Positions 53,043 through 61,175 of a DNA stretch of 64,000 nucleotides are shown one piece after another. Below the pieces are notes generated by a model that was not told the DNA's origin, ran no database searches, and was given only the letters and a program-made list of their open reading frames with translations. The stretch comes from Flavobacterium sp. 270 (GTDB lineage: Bacteria; Bacteroidota; Bacteroidia; Flavobacteriales; Flavobacteriaceae): NCBI RefSeq assembly GCF_004368785.1, contig NZ_SODM01000005.1:62001-126000 (forward strand), given 5' to 3'. Each line of letters starts with the position of its first letter. Position 1 is the first letter of the stretch. Made by a program: the position numbers and the translations under genes.

Positions 53043-54434
53043 ATGGAAATTACAAAAATTTGTTGCATTGGTGCAGGTTATGTAGGAGGTCCAACAATGG
53101 CCGTTATAGCTCAAAAATGCCCAAATATAAAGGTGACTGTTGTTGACTTGAATGAGCAAAGAATTAAAGATTGGAATGATCCAAATACAGATAACATCCC
53201 GATTTATGAGCCGGGTCTTTCTGAAATTGTAGCTGAAGCCAGAGGAAGAAATCTTTTCTTTTCTACAGAAGTTGAAAAAGCAATCGATGAAGCGCAAGTA
53301 ATTTTTATTTCGGTCAATACGCCAACTAAAACTTATGGTAAGGGTAAAGGTATGGCTGCTGATTTAAAATATATTGAGTTATGTGCTAGGCAGATTGCAA
53401 AAGTTGCAAAACAGAATAAAATTGTGGTAGAGAAATCAACTTTACCTGTACGAACAGCTGAAGCAATAAAAAGTATTTTAGATAATACAGGAAATGGAGT
53501 TCAGTTTCAGATTCTATCAAATCCTGAATTTTTAGCCGAAGGAACGGCTGTAACTGATTTATTAAATCCAGATAGAATTTTAATAGGTGGTGATACAACA
53601 ACTGAAGGTCAGGAGGCTATTAATGCTTTAGTTAATGTTTATGCAAATTGGGTAGAAAAAGATAAAATTCTAACAACTAATGTTTGGTCATCAGAGTTGT
53701 CTAAACTTACAGCAAATGCTTTTTTAGCACAACGTATTTCATCTATAAATGCTATGTCTGAATTATGTGAAAAAACTGGAGCAGATGTTAGTGAGGTAGC
53801 AAAGGCAATTGGAATGGATAGTAGGATTGGGGCAAAATTTCTAAAAGCATCTGTTGGTTTTGGAGGCTCTTGTTTTCAAAAAGATATTTTAAATTTAGTT
53901 TACATTGCAAAATCATATGGACTAAATGAAGTAGCTGATTATTGGGAGCAAGTTATTATAATGAATGATCACCAAAAAAGAAGATTTTCTAATAAAATTG
54001 TCCAAACATTATACAATACAGTAGCAGACAAGAAAATTACATTTCTTGGCTGGGCATTTAAAAAAGATACAAATGATACGAGAGAATCTGCGGCAATCTA
54101 TGTAGCTGATGATTTAATTAATGAACAGGCAAAAATTTCTGTATACGATCCGAAAGTGCAAAGACATAAAATGTTGAGCGATTTAGATTATTTAGAAACT
54201 CGTACTAAAGAAGAAAATAGTAATGCTTTAACAATATTTGAAAATCCATATGAATCTTGCAAAGGGGCTCATGCAATTGCAGTTTTAACTGAATGGGATG
54301 AATTCATAACTTATGACTGGCAAAAAATTTATGACTCGATGCGTAAGCCTGCATTCCTTTTTGATGGTAGGAATATCTTAAATGCAAAAGAATTAGAGAA
54401 GATTGGATTTATTTATAAAGGAATCGGTTCTTAA
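53043..54434 (+). CDS. ugd: UDP-glucose 6-dehydrogenase, animal-type
   Basis: A 463-residue UDP-sugar dehydrogenase that yields UDP-GlcA. Its motifs match the animal/plant UGDH branch and not the typical short bacterial Ugd: ICCIGAGYVGGPTMAVIA, VNTPTKTYGKGKG, EKSTLPVRTAE, LSNPEFLAEGTA, and the catalytic Cys in GFGGSCFQKDILNLVYI (about Cys277). Other matches such as ELSKLTANAFLAQRISSINA and KKDTNDTRES are also seen. Length is like the human enzyme (~490). UDP-GlcA can be used directly or as a precursor of UDP-xylose and others. Confidence 0.92.
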   Translation: MEITKICCIGAGYVGGPTMAVIAQKCPNIKVTVVDLNEQRIKDWNDPNTDNIPIYEPGLSEIVAEARGRNLFFSTEVEKAIDEAQVIFISVNTPTKTYGKGKGMAADLKYIELCARQIAKVAKQNKIVVEKSTLPVRTAEAIKSILDNTGNGVQFQILSNPEFLAEGTAVTDLLNPDRILIGGDTTTEGQEAINALVNVYANWVEKDKILTTNVWSSELSKLTANAFLAQRISSINAMSELCEKTGADVSEVAKAIGMDSRIGAKFLKASVGFGGSCFQKDILNLVYIAKSYGLNEVADYWEQVIIMNDHQKRRFSNKIVQTLYNTVADKKITFLGWAFKKDTNDTRESAAIYVADDLINEQAKISVYDPKVQRHKMLSDLDYLETRTKEENSNALTIFENPYESCKGAHAIAVLTEWDEFITYDWQKIYDSMRKPAFLFDGRNILNAKELEKIGFIYKGIGS

Positions 54435-54519
54435 TTAATTCTATTCTTGAAATAAAATTAATGAGATTGAATATAGATGTGGTTGGTTACGGTGTTATTT
54501 CAATATAAATAAAAAAATT

Positions 54520-54990
54520 ATGAATTGGTATGTAGTATATACGAAACCTAAGTGGGAAAAAAAAGTTGCCGAGAAACTTAGTCAAATAGGTATTGAATGT
54601 TATTGTCCAATAATTACCCAAGTTAAACAATGGTCTGATCGAAAAAAAAAGGTAGAAGTGCCTCTTTTTAATTCGTATGTTTTTGTTCAATTAGAAGAAT
54701 CAGATAGGAATTCTGTCTTTGAAGCTGCTGGTGTAGTGAGATATTTGTTTTGGCTGGGGAAACCTGCTATAGTTCGCGATCAAGAAATTGATATTATTAA
54801 GACAAGTTTAAAGGCAGATAACATTAGTGATGTATCTATAACTTCAATAAAAGTAGGAGATAAAATCAAATTAGAATCTGGAGTTTTTAGTAATCAAAGT
54901 GCAATTGTAAAAGAAATGTCTAATACATATTGTATTTTAGTTTTAGAATCATTAGGATGCGTCTTAAAGATTAGATATAATTCAATTTAG
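54520..54990 (+). CDS. upxY: UpxY family transcription antiterminator (NusG paralogue)
   Basis: A 156-residue specialised NusG. The NGN domain is clear (MNWYVVYTKPKWEKKVAEKL; PLFNSYVFVQLEE; VVRYLFWLGKPAIV), followed by a KOW-type C-terminal domain (VGDKIKLESGVFSNQ). In Bacteroides, UpxY proteins prevent premature termination in capsule operons by acting at the operon leader. Here the gene lies at the end of the first operon, before a strong terminator and the leader of the second operon, which I suggest is its target. Confidence 0.85.
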   Translation: MNWYVVYTKPKWEKKVAEKLSQIGIECYCPIITQVKQWSDRKKKVEVPLFNSYVFVQLEESDRNSVFEAAGVVRYLFWLGKPAIVRDQEIDIIKTSLKADNISDVSITSIKVGDKIKLESGVFSNQSAIVKEMSNTYCILVLESLGCVLKIRYNSI

Positions 54991-55017
54991 TTAAAACTGT
55001 ACCGCTTTAAAATATAA

Positions 55018-55065
55018 ACAGTGTATAAAATTCAATTATTTTGAATTTTATACACTGTTTTTTTT
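55018..55065 (+). terminator. 18-bp perfect terminator after upxY
   Basis: ACAGTGTATAAAATTCAA (55018-55035) pairs perfectly with TTGAATTTTATACACTGT (55041-55058) around TTATT, followed by T7. It is the longest perfect stem in the window and divides the polysaccharide locus into two transcription units. Confidence 0.93.
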
Positions 55066-55155
55066 GTAAGATAAATTGTTATATACTGATAGATAGGGGT
55101 TTGATGCTGTTGTTGCGCTTTTGGATTAAGTTTTTAAAGGTTTACATGAAACCGT

Positions 55156-55187
55156 ATTGAATAAATTGACTTAATGTGCTATATTTG
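55156..55187 (+). promoter_or_regulatory. Promoter of the second polysaccharide operon
   Basis: ATTG (55156-55159), 20 bases, TATATTTG (55180-55187). The -7 box is exact; the -33 has one mismatch. Transcription would begin near 55193. Confidence 0.6.
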
Positions 55188-55192
55188 CCGAG

Positions 55193-55274
55193 ATTATACT
55201 TTTTAATAACCGAGGCGCAAAATGGGACTTGGAATGGCGAAGCCGTGTGCTGTTGTGATTAAAGTAAGATATAA
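55193..55274 (+). promoter_or_regulatory. GC-rich leader of the second polysaccharide operon (candidate UpxY/ops-like element)
   Basis: Bases 55211-55250 are 60% G+C in otherwise AT-rich sequence. GGCGAAGCCGTG (55236-55247) matches 8 of 12 bases of the E. coli ops element GGCGGTAGCGTG bound by the NusG paralogue RfaH, and can fold into a short hairpin GGC-GAA-GCC. The location is right: just downstream of a upxY gene and before capsule genes. A mini-ORF (55222-55278) covers the same sequence, so the two explanations compete. Confidence 0.5.
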
Positions 55275-55278
55275 ATGA
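55222..55278 (+). CDS. Candidate 18-codon leader peptide overlapping the dehydrogenase start
   Basis: ATG at 55222 opens MGLGMAKPCAVVIKVRYK; its stop TGA (55276-55278) overlaps the ATG of the next gene (55275-55277) as ATGA, the classic coupling arrangement. Codon choice is GC-rich compared with neighbours. It may be a genuine translated leader or a chance frame inside an RNA element. No homologue is known to me. Confidence 0.35.
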   Translation: MGLGMAKPCAVVIKVRYK

Positions 55279-56558
55279 AAGAAAATATAAAAATAGGAAT
55301 TATAGGATTAGGGTATGTCGGACTCCCTTTGGCTAGACTGTTTGCGACAAAATATTCAGTTATTGGTTTTGATATAAATCAGTCAAGGATTAAAAATTTA
55401 AATCAGGGCATCGATTCTACTTTGGAAGTTGACGAGGATGTTTTGAAAAAAGTCATAGTTGATAATACTAATGCTAAAACAGGATTATACTGTACTAATT
55501 CTCTAAATAATCTTGAAAATTGTAATTATTTTATAATAACGGTTCCAACTCCTGTAGACAAAAATAATCGTCCGGATTTAACTCCTTTATATAAATCAAG
55601 TGAGTCAGTTGGTAAAGTGTTGAAAAAAGGAGATATTGTAATTTACGAATCAACGGTTTATCCAGGTGTTACAGAAGAACAATGCGTTCCAGTTTTAGAA
55701 AGAGTTTCTGGATTAAAATTTAATGAGGATTTCTTTGTGGGATATTCTCCTGAAAGAATAAATCCAGGTGATAAAGAGCATACAGTTGAAAAGATTTTGA
55801 AAGTAACTTCTGGTTCTACACCTGAAATAGGTATTAAAGTAGATGAGCTTTATAAATCAGTTATTGTTGCAGGAACATATCTAGCTCCAACAATAAAAGT
55901 AGCTGAAGCAGCAAAAGTTATAGAAAATTCACAAAGAGATATTAATATTGCTTTTGTAAATGAATTAGCTAAAATATTCAATTTAATGAATATTGATACT
56001 CAAGAAGTATTAAAAGCTGCGGCTACAAAATGGAATTTTTTACCATTTAAACCAGGCTTGGTTGGAGGTCATTGTATTGGAGTAGATCCTTATTATCTTG
56101 CACAAAGAGCACAAGAATTTGGATATCATCCTGAAATAATTCTGGCCGGTAGACGTTTAAATGATAGCATGGGAGAATATGTAGCTTCACAAATTGTTAA
56201 GTTAATGATAAAAAAAGGAATTTCGGTTAATGGAGCTAATCTTTTAATGCTAGGAATTACTTTTAAAGAAAACTGCCCTGATGTTCGGAATACAAAAATT
56301 GTTGATGTTGTGAAAGCATTAAAAGAATATGGAATATCAGTAACTATTTTCGATCCGCTTGCAAATATAGAAGAGGTGAAAAAAGAATATAAATTAACGA
56401 CTGTAAATTCTGTTCCAAAAGAAAAATTTGACGCAGTAGTTTTAGGAGTTGCTCATGCTGAATTTTTAGAATTAGATTTTTCAGAATTGCAAAAAACAAA
56501 TAGTTTATTATATGATGTAAAAGGAGTTTTGGGTGCTATATCTGATAATAGATTGTAG
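55275..56558 (+). CDS. UDP-N-acetylhexosamine 6-dehydrogenase (WbpO/TviB-type)
   Basis: A 427-residue nucleotide-sugar dehydrogenase. NAD loop IGLGYVGLPLARLF (about 10-23), then FIITVPTPVDKNNRPDLTPL, ESTVYPGVTEEQCVP, YSPERINPGDK, and the catalytic Cys in GLVGGHCIGVDPYYLA (about Cys267). The PVDKNNRPDLTPL and PERINPGDKEHT motifs are typical of the WbpO/TviB branch, which oxidises UDP-GalNAc or UDP-GlcNAc to the uronic acid. With the WbpP-type epimerase it can make UDP-GalNAcA. A mini-ORF overlaps the start codon. Confidence 0.88.
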   Translation: MKENIKIGIIGLGYVGLPLARLFATKYSVIGFDINQSRIKNLNQGIDSTLEVDEDVLKKVIVDNTNAKTGLYCTNSLNNLENCNYFIITVPTPVDKNNRPDLTPLYKSSESVGKVLKKGDIVIYESTVYPGVTEEQCVPVLERVSGLKFNEDFFVGYSPERINPGDKEHTVEKILKVTSGSTPEIGIKVDELYKSVIVAGTYLAPTIKVAEAAKVIENSQRDINIAFVNELAKIFNLMNIDTQEVLKAAATKWNFLPFKPGLVGGHCIGVDPYYLAQRAQEFGYHPEIILAGRRLNDSMGEYVASQIVKLMIKKGISVNGANLLMLGITFKENCPDVRNTKIVDVVKALKEYGISVTIFDPLANIEEVKKEYKLTTVNSVPKEKFDAVVLGVAHAEFLELDFSELQKTNSLLYDVKGVLGAISDNRL

Positions 56559-56589
56559 TAATTAGAATATCTTTTTTATTTAGAACAAA

Positions 56590-57597
56590 ATGGAAAAAAA
56601 TAAGTCGATAACACATGTAATTTTAACTGGTGGAGTTGGAAGCCGATTATGGCCGCTTTCACGTAAGAGCCAGCCAAAACAATATTTGGAAATTTTTGAT
56701 GGCAAATCATTATTTGAGATGACTGTTGATCGTAATAGTCATTTAGTAGATAAAGTAATGGTGATCGGAAATATAGATAATCATCATTTGAGTGGAAAAG
56801 TGATGGACAAATCAAATACAGAATATTTAAATGTAATTGAAACTACACCACGAAATACAGCAGCAGCAATTGCTTTCGCTGCATTTGCATCAAATCCAGA
56901 TGACATATTAATTATTACACCTTCGGATCATATTATTGATCAAATGGAAAATTATAACAAGGCAATAAGTGAAGCCGTTTCAAAAGCTGAAGATGGTTTT
57001 ATTGTTACTTTCGGAGTTATACCTACAAAACCAGAAACAGGTTATGGTTATATCGAAGCAAAAGGCGATAAAGTAATTTCGTTTCGTGAGAAGCCAAATG
57101 AAACTACAGCGAAGGAGTTTATTGCAAGAGGAAATTTTTTATGGAACAGCGGTATGTTTTGTTTTAAAGCAAATGTTCTTTTAGAAGAATTAAAACAATT
57201 TCAACCTGATGTTTATGAGAAATCTAAAGCCGTATGGGAATCTAGTGAAAATGGTTTATTGGATTTAAATTCATCTTTGGAAATTCCATCAATAAGTATT
57301 GATTATGCTGTAATGGAACGAAGTAAAAAAATTAAAGTAGTACCGGCTTCTTTTTCATGGTCAGATTTAGGTTCTTTTGAATCGGTTTATGACTATTTAG
57401 TTTCAAAAGGACATCCAGTAGATAACAATGGTAATATGGTTATTGGCAGTGATAAACATACTACTTTTCTAGGGGTTAAAAATACTATTTTTGTTTACAC
57501 AGATACGGCAAATTTAATTCTACAAAAGGAAAACTCACAAGATGTGAAAGATATTTATAGTGCGTTAGAAAAAATAAATTCAGATTTATTAAATTAA
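56590..57597 (+). CDS. manC: Mannose-1-phosphate guanylyltransferase
   Basis: A 335-residue monofunctional guanylyltransferase (VILTGGVGSRLWPLSRKS, about 10-27; PKQYLEIF; ETGYGYIEAK; FLWNSGMFCFK). It makes GDP-mannose from mannose-1-phosphate and GTP. There is no C-terminal phosphomannose-isomerase domain, unlike many bifunctional ManC/AlgA proteins. The product could feed mannose, fucose or other GDP-6-deoxysugars; none of the later enzymes is in this window. Confidence 0.92.
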   Translation: MEKNKSITHVILTGGVGSRLWPLSRKSQPKQYLEIFDGKSLFEMTVDRNSHLVDKVMVIGNIDNHHLSGKVMDKSNTEYLNVIETTPRNTAAAIAFAAFASNPDDILIITPSDHIIDQMENYNKAISEAVSKAEDGFIVTFGVIPTKPETGYGYIEAKGDKVISFREKPNETTAKEFIARGNFLWNSGMFCFKANVLLEELKQFQPDVYEKSKAVWESSENGLLDLNSSLEIPSISIDYAVMERSKKIKVVPASFSWSDLGSFESVYDYLVSKGHPVDNNGNMVIGSDKHTTFLGVKNTIFVYTDTANLILQKENSQDVKDIYSALEKINSDLLN

Positions 57598-57606
57598 GAA
57601 GAGACA

Positions 57607-58653
57607 ATGAAAAAAATTCTTATAACAGGAGGTGCAGGTTTTATAGGTTCACATGTAGTGCGCCGTTTTGTAAATAAATATCCAGAATATCAAATTTTTA
57701 ATTTGGATGCATTGACTTATGCTGGTAATTTAGAAAATATTAAAGATATTGAAAATCAGCCTAACTATACTTTTGTAAAAGGAGATATTGTGGATGAAGT
57801 TTTTATAAATGAACTTTTTTCGACTCACAATTTTGACGGTGTTTTACATTTAGCTGCAGAATCTCATGTTGATCGTTCTATTGAAGATCCTTTGGCTTTT
57901 GTAAAAACGAATGTAATTGGGACAATGAATTTGCTAAATGCAGCAAAAAATCAATGGAAAAGTAACTTTGAAGGCAAACGTTTTTATCATATAAGTACTG
58001 ATGAAGTTTATGGATCGCTTGGGTCTGAAGGACTTTTTACAGAAACTACTCCGTATGATCCAAATTCTCCTTATTCTGCATCAAAAGCAAGTTCAGATCA
58101 TTTTGTAAGAGCATATGGAGAAACTTATGGACTGCCTTATGTATTAACTAATTGTTCTAATAATTATGGATCATACCATTTTCCAGAAAAATTGATTCCA
58201 CTTTTTATAAACAATATCATCAATAAGAAACCCTTACCTGTTTATGGAGATGGTAATTATACGAGAGATTGGTTATTTGTTGAAGATCATGCTATTGCTA
58301 TTGATTTGGTTTTTCATGAAGGAAAAAATCATGAAACTTACAATATTGGTGGTTTCAATGAATGGAAAAATATTGATTTGGTTAAGCTTTTATGCCAAAT
58401 TATGGATCAAAAGTTAAGCAGAACTGAAGGAACTAGTCAAGAACTAATAACTTATGTAAAAGACAGGCCTGGACATGATCTGCGATACGCAATTGATGCT
58501 TCAAAAATCAATAAAGAACTAGGATGGAAACCGTCTGTTACTTTTGAGGAAGGTCTAGAAAAAACTATAAATTGGTATCTTGATAATGAAGAGTGGTTAC
58601 AAAATGTAACCTCTGGAGCTTATAAGGCATACTATCAAAAACAATATTCATAA
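57607..58653 (+). CDS. rmlB: dTDP-glucose 4,6-dehydratase
   Basis: A 348-residue extended SDR. NAD loop GGAGFIGSHVVRRF, LHLAAESHVDRSIEDP, catalytic STDEVYGSLG (Asp-Glu), and YSASKASSDHFVRAY (Tyr-Lys). The VLTNCSNNYGSYHFPEKLIP motif is diagnostic of RmlB. It converts dTDP-glucose to the 4-keto-6-deoxy intermediate for rhamnose, fucosamine-like and other deoxysugars. rmlA, rmlC and rmlD are not in view and may lie beyond the right edge. Confidence 0.95.
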   Translation: MKKILITGGAGFIGSHVVRRFVNKYPEYQIFNLDALTYAGNLENIKDIENQPNYTFVKGDIVDEVFINELFSTHNFDGVLHLAAESHVDRSIEDPLAFVKTNVIGTMNLLNAAKNQWKSNFEGKRFYHISTDEVYGSLGSEGLFTETTPYDPNSPYSASKASSDHFVRAYGETYGLPYVLTNCSNNYGSYHFPEKLIPLFINNIINKKPLPVYGDGNYTRDWLFVEDHAIAIDLVFHEGKNHETYNIGGFNEWKNIDLVKLLCQIMDQKLSRTEGTSQELITYVKDRPGHDLRYAIDASKINKELGWKPSVTFEEGLEKTINWYLDNEEWLQNVTSGAYKAYYQKQYS

Positions 58654-58690
58654 GCTTAATTTTTTTCAACTTTTAAAGTTATCATTCTAT

Positions 58691-61168
58691 ATGAAAAAAA
58701 TAACATACGTTCTTACTCTCTTTTTTATTTTATCAATATCTTTTAGTGCAAATGCTCAAGATATACTTAGGTCTAAAGACTTGAGTACAGTTAAAGTTGA
58801 TTATTTGTCTGATGATGATTTGGCTAAAATTAGTGCTCAATTAAAAAGTAATAATGCAACTATTGAGGGAGTCGAATCAATGGCTTTGTCAAAAGGAATG
58901 AGTCAAACAGAGTTTAATAAATTAAAAATTAAACTTGCAGATTATGAGAAAAAAAATATCAAAGGCGATTCTAAAGACAATAAAGATAGTAGATTAAAAA
59001 CAACTGATAAAGATTCAGAATTCGGAAGGAAACAAGAAAAGATTAAGAATGAAAAAGTAAAGGATTCAGTTAATGCCTTAATTTTTGGTTCCGAATTATT
59101 TGATAATCCCACATTAAATTTTGAACCTGATTTGAAATTAGCTACTCCAATGAATTATGTTTTAGGACCAGGTGATGAATTACAAGTTAGTGTCTATGGA
59201 GTTCAAGAATTTAATGCGAGTATTCCAGTTAGTGTTGAAGGAAAGATAACAATAGATTATGTAGGACAAATTGCAGTTTCAGGAATGTCAATTGAAGCTG
59301 CAACGCAAAAAATTAAAGCTGCAATTGCAAGAGTGTACAGTACTGTTCGTTCTGGTCAATCTCAGGTCAGCGTAAGTTTAAACCAAATACGAACCATAAA
59401 AATAACTATTGTAGGAGGAAAACAGCCTGGTAATTATTCCATTTCATCTTTAGCTACAGTTTACAATGCTTTGCATTTAGCGGGTGGACCAGGTAAAAAT
59501 GGAAGTTATAGAAACATTGAATTAATTAGAAATAACAAAATTTATAAAAACATCGACATTTATAGATTTTTAATAAAAGGGGATCAATCTGATAATGTTA
59601 GTTTAAAAGAAAATGATGTTATCAGAATTCCAGCATACAGTCAGAGAGTTATTGTAGAAGGAGAGGTAAAGCGTCCAGGTATTTTTGAGATGAAAAAAGG
59701 GGAGACTTTTTCAGACTTATTAAATTTTGCATCCGGATTTAATGAGTTTGCTTATACTGCTTCTGTAAATGTTATGCAAAAAACAGGAAAAGAATTTAAA
59801 ATTCATGATGTTAATGAAAGTGAGTTTGGAGTTTATCAACCACAGTCAGGAGATGTAGTTAAAGTGTCAAAAATATTAAATCGATTTGCTAATCGTATCA
59901 AAATTGAAGGAGCCGTTTTTAGACCAGATTATTATTCATTTAATGAAGGAATGAGAATTTCAGATCTTATTACAAGAGCAGAGGGACTTAAAGAGGATGC
60001 TTATAGTAAACGAGCAAGAATTATTCGTTTAAAGACTGATTTAACGACAGAAATTGTAAATGTAGATTTATCAGCTGCATTATCGGGAGATTTAAATGCT
60101 GATATTGAACTAAAGCGAGAAGATATAGTTACCGTTTATTCTATCCTTGATTTTAGAGAAGAATATAAAATAACAATTGATGGAGAGGTTAAGAATCCTG
60201 GAGAATATGAATATGTGGATAATTTAACTTTAAACGATTTAGTAGTACAAGTTGGGGGTTTAACAGGTTCAGCCTCAAAAAGAGTTGAAATCGCAAGAAT
60301 GGTTAAATCAGATGTCATTGACGATGCTGATCCAAAACGAATTGAATTAGTCGAATTAGAAATTACTGCGAATAATAACGAACAAATTAAAAATTTTGTA
60401 TTAAAACCGTTCGACGTTATTAATATTCGCAGAATGGCAGTTTATGAAAAACCTTTAATGGTTAAAGTTAGTGGAGCAGTTACTTATCCTGGTAAATATG
60501 TTTTAGCTAATAAAAAAGAAACTGTTTATAATGTTGTAATGCGTGCAGGAGGATTGACTTCTATTGCTAATTTAGATGGTATGAAAATTAAAAGACCAAT
60601 CAAAGAAGAGCAATTAGAACAATTAGAAAGTATAAATCTTAATTTAGATAAAAAACAAAATTCAGAGGAAGAATTAAATTCAAAAACAAAAGATACGTTG
60701 AAAAGTAACTTATCAAAAAAACTTAGAGATGAGTTAAAATATGCTACTATTCCTGTGAATTGGGAAAAAATAGTAAAAGATAAAAATCATTATTCAAATG
60801 TTACTTTATTCGAAGGTGACGAAATAGAAGTTGCAGTATATAATGAAGGTGTAAAAGTTACAGGTAATGTATTATTAACTTCTGAAATTCCTTATAGAAG
60901 CGGAAAAGGATTTAAATACTACTTAAACTCAGTTGGAGGAGTTGATAATAAAGGCTGGAAGAAAAAAGCCTACATTATTTACCCCAATGGTAAAGCTGCA
61001 GTAACAGGTTCTTTCTTGTTTTTTAGATCATATCCAAAGGTTGAACCAGACTCTCAAATAGTTGTTCCAGAAAAACCAGATAAAAAGAAAATGACGGCAG
61101 GAGAATGGGTTGGTATTGGAAGTGTAATTTCGAGTTTGGCTTTATTAATTGTAACAGCTTTTAAATAG
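58691..61168 (+). CDS. Multi-SLBB polysaccharide export outer-membrane protein
   Basis: 825 residues with a signal peptide (MKKITYVLTLFFILSISFSANAQ). A long polar region (to ~150, Lys/Asp/Ser-rich) precedes the Poly_export domain (YVLGPGDELQVSVYG, about 153-167). About six SLBB-type domains follow, at IVGGKQPGNY (~239), VIVEGEVKRPG (~320), IKIEGAVFRPD (~403), ITIDGEVKNPG (~494), VKVSGAVTYPG (~592) and VKVTGNVLLTS (~720). A terminal hydrophobic helix (GEWVGIGSVISSLALLIVTA) could anchor it. This is larger than the Wza-like lipoprotein in the first operon and resembles the long outer-membrane exporters of Bacteroidota exopolysaccharides. Confidence 0.9.
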   Translation: MKKITYVLTLFFILSISFSANAQDILRSKDLSTVKVDYLSDDDLAKISAQLKSNNATIEGVESMALSKGMSQTEFNKLKIKLADYEKKNIKGDSKDNKDSRLKTTDKDSEFGRKQEKIKNEKVKDSVNALIFGSELFDNPTLNFEPDLKLATPMNYVLGPGDELQVSVYGVQEFNASIPVSVEGKITIDYVGQIAVSGMSIEAATQKIKAAIARVYSTVRSGQSQVSVSLNQIRTIKITIVGGKQPGNYSISSLATVYNALHLAGGPGKNGSYRNIELIRNNKIYKNIDIYRFLIKGDQSDNVSLKENDVIRIPAYSQRVIVEGEVKRPGIFEMKKGETFSDLLNFASGFNEFAYTASVNVMQKTGKEFKIHDVNESEFGVYQPQSGDVVKVSKILNRFANRIKIEGAVFRPDYYSFNEGMRISDLITRAEGLKEDAYSKRARIIRLKTDLTTEIVNVDLSAALSGDLNADIELKREDIVTVYSILDFREEYKITIDGEVKNPGEYEYVDNLTLNDLVVQVGGLTGSASKRVEIARMVKSDVIDDADPKRIELVELEITANNNEQIKNFVLKPFDVINIRRMAVYEKPLMVKVSGAVTYPGKYVLANKKETVYNVVMRAGGLTSIANLDGMKIKRPIKEEQLEQLESINLNLDKKQNSEEELNSKTKDTLKSNLSKKLRDELKYATIPVNWEKIVKDKNHYSNVTLFEGDEIEVAVYNEGVKVTGNVLLTSEIPYRSGKGFKYYLNSVGGVDNKGWKKKAYIIYPNGKAAVTGSFLFFRSYPKVEPDSQIVVPEKPDKKKMTAGEWVGIGSVISSLALLIVTAFK

Positions 61169-61175
61169 TTTTTTG

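Noticed and set aside
52944..53297. Minus-strand open frame of 117 codons across the wbpP-ugd junction
   Set aside because: It is antisense to well-supported genes on the plus strand, has no recognisable motif and a composition expected from a shadow frame.
54447..54503. TTGAAATA/TATTTCAA inverted repeat upstream of upxY
   Set aside because: An 8-bp AT-rich pairing over a 41-base loop is expected by chance in such sequence, and no promoter element accompanies it.
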